Origin: Pseudomonas yamanorum
Lineage (GTDB): Bacteria; Pseudomonadota; Gammaproteobacteria; Pseudomonadales; Pseudomonadaceae
Assembly (NCBI RefSeq): GCF_013386765.1
Contig: NZ_JACARE010000022.1
Location: 56,825 to 120,824, forward strand
Direction of reading: 5' to 3'
Length of the DNA stretch: 64,000 nucleotides
The translations under genes were made by a program, and so were the position numbers. Of the stretch, positions 16,559 through 24,343 are shown in pieces (positions within the stretch are counted from its first letter, which is position 1; the number at the start of each line of letters is the position of its first letter). The notes beneath the pieces are model-generated. The model was not told the DNA's origin. It saw nothing but the letters and a program-made list of their open reading frames with translations, and did no database searches.

Positions 16559-17371
16559 ATGCCTGACAGGCCAGAAAACACGCCAGAAGTGACGGGTAGA
16601 ACCCGGGTACTGGGCATCCTTGCTCACCCCACCGATCATGTAAAGGCACCACCCAAGATCAACCGGATTGCCCGTGAACGGGGCAGTGACGCGATCATGG
16701 TGCCGATGAATGTTGCGCCGGAAAACTTTGAAGGCTTCGTCAACAGTCTGCGAACCGTTCTGAGCTTCGACGGTGCCATCGTCACGGTGCCGTTCAAGCA
16801 AGCCATCTTGCCGCTGTGCGATGAACTCAGTGAGCAGGCCGCCGCCGTGGGGGCTGCCAATGTCATCCGGCGCTTGGCCGATGGCCGCCTGGTGGGTGAT
16901 CAACTGGATGGCGTCGGTTTCCTGCGTGGACTTGAGCATGCCGGCATCCAAGTGGCAGGCCGGTCGGTGTACCTCGTGGGGGCCGGCGGTGCGGCGAACG
17001 CGGTGGCTTTCGCGCTGGCCCAGGCCGGCATCGGTCGTCTGACGCTGGCCAACCGCAGCCAACACAAGAGCGATGAACTCAGGGAACGCCTGCTGCGCCA
17101 CTACCCGACCCTGGCGGTTTCGCTCGGCACCCAAGACCCCAGCGGCCACCAACTGATCATCAATGGGACCTCGCTGGGTATGCAGGCCACGGACCCGCTG
17201 CCGCTGGATGTGACCCGGCTGACGCCACAGATGACGGTGGCGGAAGTGGTCCAGGAACCTGAACGCACGGCATTGCTGGTGGCCGCTGAAAACGTCGGCT
17301 GCCGGGTCCATCTGGGGCGCCATATGCTGGAGCACCAGGTGCAGTTGATGGCGGATTTCCTTGGCCTGTAA
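16559..17371 (+). CDS. Shikimate-dehydrogenase-like oxidoreductase with altered substrate pocket
   Basis: The 270-residue product starts 8 bp after an ACAGGAG site. The AroE fold is clear: catalytic lysine K80 in 'AIVTVPFKQ', N101 in 'VGAANVI', D117 in 'GDQLDGVGF', and dinucleotide motif GAGGAA at 141-146. However, the shikimate-binding H-S-x-S-P signature reads H-V-K-A-P at residues 27-31, so both serines that hold the shikimate carboxylate are replaced (V28, A30). It therefore probably oxidises or reduces another cyclic or sugar-like substrate. It is the first gene of the rightward operon with the DegT-type and aldehyde dehydrogenase genes. Confidence 0.85.
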   Translation: MPDRPENTPEVTGRTRVLGILAHPTDHVKAPPKINRIARERGSDAIMVPMNVAPENFEGFVNSLRTVLSFDGAIVTVPFKQAILPLCDELSEQAAAVGAANVIRRLADGRLVGDQLDGVGFLRGLEHAGIQVAGRSVYLVGAGGAANAVAFALAQAGIGRLTLANRSQHKSDELRERLLRHYPTLAVSLGTQDPSGHQLIINGTSLGMQATDPLPLDVTRLTPQMTVAEVVQEPERTALLVAAENVGCRVHLGRHMLEHQVQLMADFLGL

Positions 17372-17404
17372 CCGGCCGCACTCACTTCGCAAAAAGGATT
17401 GATC

Positions 17405-18652
17405 ATGAACGAATTAGCCATCCATGGGGGGCCCCGCGCTATAGAAGGGACCCTGCCCAGTTTCCGGGATGCATCCGGGCGCACCTTCGGGATAGAGGAA
17501 GAAAAGGCGCTGCTGGAAGTGATTCGCTCCGGCAGCCTGTCCTTTCTGGTGGGCCCCAAGACCCGACAGTTCGAGCAGCGCTTTGCCGAGCTGTATGACG
17601 TATCAACGGCCGTCGCCGTCGCAAACGGCACGGCAGCCTTGCATACCGCGGTGATCTTCCTGAACCCGGAGCCGGGTGACGAGATCATCCTGTCGCCGGT
17701 CACGGACATTGGCACCGTGATTCCGGTGCTCGCGCAGTTGGCGGTGCCGGTCTTCGCGGATGTCGATCCACTGACGCAGAACCTCGACCCGGCCTCCATC
17801 GAGAAGAACATCACTGCACGCACACGCGCGATCATCGTGACCCATGTATTTGGTCATCCGGCGGACATGGACGCGATCATGGCGATCGCCCGCAAGCACA
17901 ACCTGTTTGTCATCGAAGATTGTGCCCAGGCACACCTGGCCTACTACAAGGGCCAGTTGTGCGGCACCTTTGGCGATGTCGGCTGTTTCAGCTTCCAGCA
18001 ATCCAAGCACATGACCACCGGCGACGGCGGCATGGTCATCAGCAATCGCAGCGAATACAACGGTCGTGGCCTGCGTGCGTGCAGCGACAAGGGCTGGCCA
18101 CGGGAGCGCGGTGGACGTGATCATCTTTTCCTGGCACCCAACTACCACATGACCGAGTTGCAGGCGGCCGTCGGTTTGGCGCAGGTCGAGAAACTGCAGC
18201 AGTTTGTCGATGCACGTGTGGCGTCGGCCGACCGCCTGACCGAATTGCTGGACGGGCTGGCTATCCAGCCGGTACTGCCTTTGCCCGACACCCTTGGGGT
18301 GTACTTCTTTTATTCGTTCCGTGTGGACACGACGCAACTGACAGTTTCAATGGCGGACGTCATGAAAGCGCTGGTGGCCGAAGGGATCGATGGCTTTATC
18401 GGTTATCCGGGCGAAGTGCCGCTGTACAGCTACCCGGTGATCCGCGAGCGCAAGACGTTCGGCACCTCGGGATTGCCGTTTACCTTGCCGGGTGTCGACC
18501 CGCAGGACTTTTCCGGCAGCGTTTGCCCGGTGGCGGAAAAGGCGTGCAAAGAAACGGTGTGCATGTGGTGGACCGACCGTTTCGAGGAGAAACACCTGCA
18601 AGGCATCGCTCAGGCGATTCGCAAAGTATTGACCGCCTATGGCCGAGGCTGA
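17405..18652 (+). CDS. DegT/DnrJ/EryC1-family PLP aminotransferase
   Basis: ATG at 17405 follows AAAAGGA by about 6 bp; a TTG two codons upstream is less likely. The 415-residue product has fold-type I aminotransferase features: 'ANGTAALH' phosphate-binding turn at 74-80, 'EDCAQAH' with D172 and Q175, and the PLP lysine K201 in 'FSFQQSKHMTTGDGG'. Members transfer amino groups to or from keto-sugars and cyclitols (for example AHBA synthase and scyllo-inosose aminotransferase). In this island it could remove an amino group from the imported compound or build an amino sugar. The standard oxidative pentose pathway needs no such enzyme. Confidence 0.87.
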   Translation: MNELAIHGGPRAIEGTLPSFRDASGRTFGIEEEKALLEVIRSGSLSFLVGPKTRQFEQRFAELYDVSTAVAVANGTAALHTAVIFLNPEPGDEIILSPVTDIGTVIPVLAQLAVPVFADVDPLTQNLDPASIEKNITARTRAIIVTHVFGHPADMDAIMAIARKHNLFVIEDCAQAHLAYYKGQLCGTFGDVGCFSFQQSKHMTTGDGGMVISNRSEYNGRGLRACSDKGWPRERGGRDHLFLAPNYHMTELQAAVGLAQVEKLQQFVDARVASADRLTELLDGLAIQPVLPLPDTLGVYFFYSFRVDTTQLTVSMADVMKALVAEGIDGFIGYPGEVPLYSYPVIRERKTFGTSGLPFTLPGVDPQDFSGSVCPVAEKACKETVCMWWTDRFEEKHLQGIAQAIRKVLTAYGRG

Positions 18653-18676
18653 CACTCAATGGAAGAGGTTATGAAA

Positions 18677-20260
18677 ATGCCGGCTGTACTCGGACAGCAG
18701 TTCATCGCGGGCGCCCGTAGTGGTCTCGGCGAGGCCCGTCACCAGAGCATTGATGCCACCACCGGGGAAGCGCTGCCTTACGTGTTCCACCAGGCTACGG
18801 TTGAAGAAGTCGGGCAGGCCGCTCTTGCCGCAAAAAGTGCCTTTGGTCCGTATCGCCAACTGAGCCCCGTGCGGCGCGCGGGGTTCCTTGAGGCGATCGC
18901 CGAGGAACTGGAGGCACTGGATCAGGACTTCATCGCGGTCGTCTGCAGTGAAACCGCGCTGCCTTCCGCGCGCATCCTGGGCGAGCGCCTGCGTACGAGC
19001 AACCAGATGCGCTTGTTCGCCCAGGTGCTGCGCCGGGGTGACAGCCTCGGGGCGCGAATTGATCTGGCACTACCGGATCGCCAACCGCTGCCACGGGTCG
19101 ACCTGCGTCAATACCGGATTGGCGTCGGTCCGGTGGCGGTCTTTGGTGCTAGCAATTTCCCCCTGGCCTTTTCCACGGCGGGTGGCGACACCGCCTCGGC
19201 GTTGGCGGCCGGTTGTCCGGTGGTAGTCAAGGCCCACAGTGGCCATATGGCTACGGCTGATCTGGTGGGCGGCGCTATCGAACGCGCCGCCAAACGCACC
19301 GGCATGCCGCCGGGGGTGTTTAACATGATCTTCGGCGAAGGTGTCGGCGCAGATCTTGTCAGGCATCCGGCGATTCAGGCGGTAGGTTTTACCGGATCGC
19401 TGCGCGGCGGCGATGCCCTGTGCAAGATCGCAGCGGAACGTACGCAGCCGATCCCGGTGTTCGCCGAGATGTCGAGCATCAACCCCGTTATCCTGTTGCC
19501 GGATGCGCTGGCGGCCCGTGGCGCGACCATCGCAGGCGAGCTGGCTGGCTCGGTGGTGCTGGGGGCAGGGCAGTTCTGTACCAACCCGGGTTTGGTAATC
19601 GGTATCCGCGGCCCGGCATTCACTGCGTTTACCGAACAGTTCAAGGCGCATTTTTCGGCACAGGCGCCGCAAACCTTGCTGAATGCCGGTGGCCTGCGCA
19701 GTTATCAGAAAGGTGTCGACGCCTTGAAAGCGTGCCCGGGTGTCGCACACCTGGCGGGGCAATCCCAGGAAGGCAATCAAGCGCGAGCGCAGCTGTTCAA
19801 GGCCGACCTCGCGTTGCTGCTTGAGGGGCATCCCTTGCTACAAGAAGAAGTCTTCGGCCCAACCAGCGTACTGATTGAGGTGGAGGACGATGCGCAACTT
19901 GAACAAGCGTTGCGAGCGCTGCGCGGCCAACTGACGGTGACCCTCATCGGCGAGCCGGCCGACCTGCATCGGTACCAATGGCTGGTGCCGCTCTTGGAGG
20001 AGAAGGTGGGCCGCATCTTGGTCAATGGCTATCCGACTGGCGTAGAAGTGTGCGACGCCATGGTGCATGGCGGCCCGTACCCGGCCACCAGTGATGCCCG
20101 AGGTACCTCGGTCGGCAGTTTGGCAATCGATCGGTTCCTGCGTCCGGTCTGCTATCAGAATTACCCGGACAGCCTGTTGCCCGCTGCCTTGCAGAACGCC
20201 AACCCGTTGGGCATCAAGCGGTTGGTGAACGGTGAGTGGACCCGCGATCCGATTGATTAA
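18677..20260 (+). CDS. 2,5-dioxovalerate (alpha-ketoglutarate semialdehyde) dehydrogenase
   Basis: The third of three close ATGs (18659, 18671, 18677) has the best spacing, 8 bp after GAAGAGG, giving 527 residues. Aldehyde dehydrogenase catalytic residues are visible: N160 in 'FGASNFP', E264 in 'VFAEMSS' and nucleophile C301 in 'GAGQFCTNPG'. The 'GASNFPLAFSTAGGDTASALAAGCPVVVKAH' region and the length are typical of the KGSADH type found with sugar-acid pathways. It should oxidise 2,5-dioxovalerate to alpha-ketoglutarate, completing the route begun by the aldose dehydrogenase. It ends the rightward operon. Confidence 0.88.
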   Translation: MPAVLGQQFIAGARSGLGEARHQSIDATTGEALPYVFHQATVEEVGQAALAAKSAFGPYRQLSPVRRAGFLEAIAEELEALDQDFIAVVCSETALPSARILGERLRTSNQMRLFAQVLRRGDSLGARIDLALPDRQPLPRVDLRQYRIGVGPVAVFGASNFPLAFSTAGGDTASALAAGCPVVVKAHSGHMATADLVGGAIERAAKRTGMPPGVFNMIFGEGVGADLVRHPAIQAVGFTGSLRGGDALCKIAAERTQPIPVFAEMSSINPVILLPDALAARGATIAGELAGSVVLGAGQFCTNPGLVIGIRGPAFTAFTEQFKAHFSAQAPQTLLNAGGLRSYQKGVDALKACPGVAHLAGQSQEGNQARAQLFKADLALLLEGHPLLQEEVFGPTSVLIEVEDDAQLEQALRALRGQLTVTLIGEPADLHRYQWLVPLLEEKVGRILVNGYPTGVEVCDAMVHGGPYPATSDARGTSVGSLAIDRFLRPVCYQNYPDSLLPAALQNANPLGIKRLVNGEWTRDPID

Positions 20261-20297
20261 GCAGGCGACTGGGGTTGCAAGTGCGCCATTGAACAAT

Positions 20298-20327
20298 AAC
20301 TCAACTAAATATCCATTTAGTTGAGTT
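20298..20327. terminator. Perfect inverted repeat between convergent genes, probable terminator
   Basis: AACTCAACTAAAT (20298-20310), loop ATCC, ATTTAGTTGAGTT (20315-20327) makes a perfect 13-bp stem between the convergent aldehyde dehydrogenase and HxlR genes. It is AT-rich and lacks a long T-run, so it may be a weak terminator or an mRNA 3'-end stabiliser. Confidence 0.55.
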
Positions 20328-20343
20328 GGGTATTTGGGTGAGC

Positions 20344-20715
20344 TTAAGGCTGGGTGAGGGCGCTTGTACGGGCCTCACTGATGCGTTCAACCGTCTGCAT
20401 GTGCTCGGTGCCCCATTGGCACAACGCCCCCAACGCCTTGGCCAGCGAGTGCCCGAACGGGGTCAGGGAGTATTCGACCTTTGGCGGGATTTCCTTGAAG
20501 TCGACACGCGCGATGATTTCATCGCGTTCCAGCTCCTTCAATTGCTGGGTCAGCACCTTGTCGGTCACGCCACCAATCGCGCGCCGCAGCTCGCCGTATC
20601 GATGAACGTCCTGCGCCAGATGGTAAAGGACCAGTGGTTTCCATTTCCCGCCAATCACTGCCAGGGCAGCATCGAGTCCGCAATTGAAGGTGTTGTTCGC
20701 CATGACGTCACTCAC
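20344..20715 (-). CDS. HxlR-family transcriptional regulator
   Basis: This 123-residue winged-helix protein has the HxlR landmarks 'IGGKWKPLVLYHLA', 'RYGELRRAIGGVTDKVLTQQLKELERDEII' and 'VEYSLTPFGHSL'. It diverges from the SDR gene, with 87 bp between them, a common layout in which HxlR represses an oxidoreductase in response to electrophiles or quinones. It lacks an early cysteine near residue 6-7 of the YodB kind, but C12 ('FNCGLDAAL') could be the sensing residue, as in HypR/YodB-like proteins. Confidence 0.92.
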   Translation of the reverse strand: MSDVMANNTFNCGLDAALAVIGGKWKPLVLYHLAQDVHRYGELRRAIGGVTDKVLTQQLKELERDEIIARVDFKEIPPKVEYSLTPFGHSLAKALGALCQWGTEHMQTVERISEARTSALTQP

Positions 20716-20722
20716 TGAATTG

Positions 20723-20747
20723 GGTACTTACCAAAAGGTGCATACTA
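20723..20747. promoter_or_regulatory. Probable HxlR operator between divergent genes
   Basis: The centre of the HxlR/SDR spacer reads GTACTTACC-AAAA-GGTGCATAC (20724-20745), an imperfect inverted repeat with six of nine arm positions matching. Position and shape fit a YodB/HxlR-type operator overlapping both promoters. Confidence 0.5.
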
Positions 20748-20802
20748 TTCAAATAGAATGCGCAGATCTACAGTTGGGCCTCAACTTTTTTGGGAAACCA
20801 AC

Positions 20803-21552
20803 ATGAGCAGGCTCAACGGAAAAATTGCACTGATCACTGGCGGCAACAGCGGTATCGGCTTGGCCACTGCCATACGTTTTGCTGCAGAAGGCGCGCAAGT
20901 CGTTATCGTGGGGCGTCGGCAAGAGGAACTGGATAAAGCGCTGCAGATCATTGGCGCTGGAACCGTAGCCATTCAGGGTGACATTTCAAACCTGGATGAC
21001 CTTGACCGAATCTACGCGCAAGTCAAAGCGGATAAAGGTCGTATCGACATCTTGTTCGCCAACGCAGGGCTGGGAGATTTCGAGCCGATCGGATCGATCA
21101 CCGAAGCGTCGTTTGACCGCACCTTTGGCATCAACGTCAAAGGCACGTTATTCACCGTACAAAAAGCGTTGCCACTGATGCACGCAGGCGGCTCGGTTAT
21201 CCTGACGGGCTCGACGACGGGCACCATGGGCACACCGGCATTCAGCGTGTACAGCGCCACAAAGGCGGCGCTGCGTAATTTCGCCAGGAGCTGGGCGCTG
21301 GATCTCAAAGGCACGGGGATACGCATCAACGTGCTGTCGCCCGGGCCGATCTCGACACCAGGGCTGGACCTGGCGCTTTCGGCGACAGGTCAGAAGGATG
21401 CAATCATCGATGACATGACTGGGCAGCTTCCTCTGGGCCGTATCGGCAAGGCCGAAGAAGTTGCTGCAGCCGCGTTGTTCCTGGCATCGGACGAGAGCAG
21501 CTTTATGACGGGTAGCGAAATGTTCGTCGATGGTGGGTTTGCTCAGGTTTGA
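20803..21552 (+). CDS. Short-chain dehydrogenase/reductase (SDR), classical type
   Basis: The ATG at 20803 gives a 249-residue classical SDR; a GTG/ATG further upstream would overlap the operator. Features are the cofactor motif 'TGGNSGIG' at about 11-18, the 'NAG' motif in 'LFANAGLG', the catalytic serine in 'VILTGSTTG' and Y-x-x-x-K in 'YSATK'. An arginine in 'IVGRRQEE' after beta-2 suggests NADPH preference. It is probably controlled by the divergent HxlR protein and may reduce reactive carbonyls or quinones. The substrate is unknown. Confidence 0.92.
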   Translation: MSRLNGKIALITGGNSGIGLATAIRFAAEGAQVVIVGRRQEELDKALQIIGAGTVAIQGDISNLDDLDRIYAQVKADKGRIDILFANAGLGDFEPIGSITEASFDRTFGINVKGTLFTVQKALPLMHAGGSVILTGSTTGTMGTPAFSVYSATKAALRNFARSWALDLKGTGIRINVLSPGPISTPGLDLALSATGQKDAIIDDMTGQLPLGRIGKAEEVAAAALFLASDESSFMTGSEMFVDGGFAQV

Positions 21553-21678
21553 TCACCAAAGGGGTTTTGCCAGTTGAAATCTGACTGGCACTGCCCCTGA
21601 TAGCGAATCATATGATTACGCATAATGTATATTATGTTAAATCACGTACCAGGCTATGGCAGCCCAGTGACCCATCTG
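21553..21678. other. Intergenic region with a hairpin
   Basis: The gap between the convergent SDR and P-loop genes holds TGCCAGT (21568-21574)-N9-ACTGGCA (21584-21590), flanked by GGGG and CCCC that could extend the stem. There is no T-run, so it is only a possible terminator. Nothing else was seen. Confidence 0.4.
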
Positions 21679-22305
21679 TCATCCCAGGACTTTATAAATC
21701 TCGGAAACCACCTGCAACGTCGCCCCCTCAATCGTTCCTTCATTCCGGCATAAGACCCAACCGTGATCTGCAACCGCTCGTTCGAACGCCTGGGTACTGG
21801 CGACATGTTCGTCCAGCTTATGCATCACCGTGCTACTCAGCCCACGCCGGCGCGCAGCAGCCCTTGCCCATGAAACTTCAGGCGCGGTGACAACCCCGAC
21901 ATGCAGGTCCGGCACTTGCACGTTTCGGTCAATGTTCAGCCGCAGGATCTCTTCCATCGGGACGGTGCGGCGAAACGCGGCATCAGACGGATACCAGCGA
22001 TCAATCAAGACGATACTGCCCGGCGGCTGTTCAGCCAGCACATGCCGGGAAATCCACGCACGGCTATCCGCAAAGCGCTCACACACTTCCCACTCCAAAT
22101 CCCGACTCGGACTTCTGGCAAGCTGGTTAACGAGGGCCATTGTTTCACTTCTGTAGGGATCGCTTTTTCTCTCGCAAAGCCGGATCACCTTTTTATTGCC
22201 CGCCCTCAGTACTTTCGTAACGGCTTCCAACAGTGTGGTTTTACCGGTGCCCTTGGGCCCATCCATAGATACAAACAGCGGACGATCAACCGCCTGGCTC
22301 AACAC
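21679..22305 (-). CDS. Thymidylate-kinase-like P-loop nucleotide kinase
   Basis: This 208-residue protein has Walker A GPKGTGKT at about 16-23 and a 'VLIDRWYPSDAAFRR' segment resembling the DR-x motif of thymidylate and deoxynucleoside kinases. An arginine-rich lid-like helix 'SWARAAARRRG' follows. It looks like a small-molecule or nucleotide kinase, but it is diverged from the housekeeping Tmk. Its ATG lies just inside the end of the upstream hybrid kinase gene (7-bp overlap), so the two are co-translated. A regulatory role with the sensor kinase is possible but unproven. Confidence 0.7.
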   Translation of the reverse strand: MLSQAVDRPLFVSMDGPKGTGKTTLLEAVTKVLRAGNKKVIRLCERKSDPYRSETMALVNQLARSPSRDLEWEVCERFADSRAWISRHVLAEQPPGSIVLIDRWYPSDAAFRRTVPMEEILRLNIDRNVQVPDLHVGVVTAPEVSWARAAARRRGLSSTVMHKLDEHVASTQAFERAVADHGWVLCRNEGTIEGATLQVVSEIYKVLG

Positions 22306-24245
22306 GGCTTTTCAATCCGGGTGCGCAGGGTTTCGGCGATTACCTTCGCCAATGCAGCTTGGTCAAATGGTTTGGGAAGTCGCGTCAATGTGGTTTTGAT
22401 ATCCAGGGTAATCTCGGAAAATCCTGACGAAAGGATGATAGGAAGTGTGGGAAACAGCGATTCGATATTGCCGGCGAGTTCAATCCCGGTCATGTCCGGC
22501 ATTGCCATGTCGGTGACCACCAGGTCAAAACGCTTGCCTTGGGCCAGGAAAGACAGCGCCGCCTGGCCGTCTGCCGCCAACACGACATGATGGCCGAGGT
22601 CTTCAAGCATCGCCCCGGTGCTGATGAGCACCAGTGGGTCATCGTCTACCAGCAGAATGTCGAGGCTTCGCTGATGGGCGACGTCTGGCGTGTTTGCTGT
22701 TGATGCCTGCGCTGGCGACTGCGTGGTCTCCATCACCGCCACCGGTAACCAAAGCTCTGCGGTTGTGCCCTCTCCCTCCGTGCTTTTCAACACAAAGTGG
22801 CCCTGTGATTGTGCCGCCAGGCCGTGCACCATCGAAAGGCCAAGCCCGGTGCCTTTTCCCGCGCCTTTGGTGGTGAAAAACGGCTCCATGGCCCTTTGCA
22901 GGGTCGCGTCATTCATCCCGGGGCCGGTGTCGACGACAGAGATGCAAATCAACCTTTCGGATTCATTCGGCCTGCCGGGAAACGAATCTTCCCTCGCCGA
23001 AATCAGAATCCGTCCCCGACCTTCCATTGCGTCCCGGGCGTTGATGACCAGGTTCATCAAGGCCATTTCCAGTTGGCTCATGTCGACCAATACCGGCCGC
23101 AAGATCAGCGGGAACTGTGTGTCTACGCTGATGCCAGCCCCTAAAATCCGGGACAGCAGATCAGACATGTTTCTGATCAGGCCACCCACATCCACAGGCT
23201 GCGGATCCAGTTCCTGGCGACGGGCAAAGGCCAGCATTCGCTGGGTAAGCGTCGCGCCCCGTTCGGCACCAGCGATCGCGTTATTCAACAGGGAATAGAT
23301 TTTCGAGTCTTGTGGAGCGCGCTTCTTGGCCAGTTCAAGGCTGCCAAGGATCACCATGAGCAGGTTGTTGAAGTCATGGGCGATACCGCCGGTAAGCTGG
23401 CCCAGGGATTCCATTTTCTGGGACTGGAACAAAGCCTCCCGGGTTTCCTTGATCTCCTGTTGGGCCTGAACACTCTCGGTCACGTCCCGTGTGATCTTCG
23501 CGAAACCCACCAGCTCGCCTAGCTCATTCTTGATCGGGTCGATCACCACATGAGCCACAAATCCCGTGCCGTCCTTGCGCAGACGCCGGCCTTGCCCTTC
23601 ATAGCGACCTTCGCGCACAACCGTTTCGAGGGCGCGCTGCGGGACGTTGTTGTCGACGTCTTCACGCTGGAAAAACATGGAGTAATGTTTGCCGATGACT
23701 TCTGCCGGCTCATAACCCTTGATGCGCTGGGCACCGGCGTTCCAGGTGGTGATCACGCCGTGGGGATCCAGCATATAGAGCGCGTAGTCGGTCACGCCTT
23801 GTACCAGCAGGCTGAATTGCTGCTCACTCTGGCGCAGGGCCTGCTCCGCTGCCTTGCGCTCGGTCAGGTCCCGTGTGACTTTTGCGAAGCCGATCAGCGT
23901 GCCATCGTCGGCGCGTATCGGGTCGATAATGACCAACGCCCATAGGCGCGTGCCATCTTTCCTGAGGCGCCAGCCTTCGCCCTCGAAGCGGCCTGACTGT
24001 TCGGCGCTCTTGAGGGCGCGCCCCGGCAGATCCGAGGCCAGGTCTTGCGGGGTGTAGAACAGCGAAAAATGCTTGCCCAGCACTTCGCTTTGTTCGTACT
24101 GCTTGATCTTCTTCGCGCCCGAGTTCCAGCTGCAAATCAACCCGTTCGTATCAAGCATATAGATGGCGTAGTCGACCACTGCGTCGACGAGCAGCCGATA
24201 ACGGTCGTCCTGATTGAAAGGCCCGCTGGCAGGTTCGGATGGCAT
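22299..24245 (-). CDS. Hybrid sensor histidine kinase, PAS-PAS-HisKA-HATPase-REC
   Basis: This 648-residue soluble hybrid kinase has no membrane segment. Two similar PAS domains (about residues 16-130 and 145-260) share 'YMLDxxGxIxxWNxGAxxIKxYE', pointing to an internal duplication. A HisKA motif 'GGIAHDFNNLL' carries the phosphorylated histidine near residue 291; the HATPase box contains 'VVDTGPGMN' and 'GTGLGLSMVHG'; and the C-terminal receiver has its aspartate in 'LVVTDMAMPD'. It senses a cytoplasmic cue and passes phosphate on, but no response regulator with an output domain is adjacent. A P-loop kinase gene overlaps its 3' end. Confidence 0.93.
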   Translation of the reverse strand: MPSEPASGPFNQDDRYRLLVDAVVDYAIYMLDTNGLICSWNSGAKKIKQYEQSEVLGKHFSLFYTPQDLASDLPGRALKSAEQSGRFEGEGWRLRKDGTRLWALVIIDPIRADDGTLIGFAKVTRDLTERKAAEQALRQSEQQFSLLVQGVTDYALYMLDPHGVITTWNAGAQRIKGYEPAEVIGKHYSMFFQREDVDNNVPQRALETVVREGRYEGQGRRLRKDGTGFVAHVVIDPIKNELGELVGFAKITRDVTESVQAQQEIKETREALFQSQKMESLGQLTGGIAHDFNNLLMVILGSLELAKKRAPQDSKIYSLLNNAIAGAERGATLTQRMLAFARRQELDPQPVDVGGLIRNMSDLLSRILGAGISVDTQFPLILRPVLVDMSQLEMALMNLVINARDAMEGRGRILISAREDSFPGRPNESERLICISVVDTGPGMNDATLQRAMEPFFTTKGAGKGTGLGLSMVHGLAAQSQGHFVLKSTEGEGTTAELWLPVAVMETTQSPAQASTANTPDVAHQRSLDILLVDDDPLVLISTGAMLEDLGHHVVLAADGQAALSFLAQGKRFDLVVTDMAMPDMTGIELAGNIESLFPTLPIILSSGFSEITLDIKTTLTRLPKPFDQAALAKVIAETLRTRIEKPC

Positions 24246-24343
24246 CAGGACAGCCTCGGGACAAATGAGTGGTTAGAACCCTCAGTATGTCTAAAAAAAT
24301 CCCCTGCCAACCGGTTTATTAACCTGAACAGCTTCTTTTTGAA

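Noticed and set aside
20298..20327. HxlR operator at the 13-bp AT-rich inverted repeat
   Set aside because: It lies downstream of the HxlR gene, between convergent genes, so a terminator or mRNA 3'-end role is more likely than an operator.
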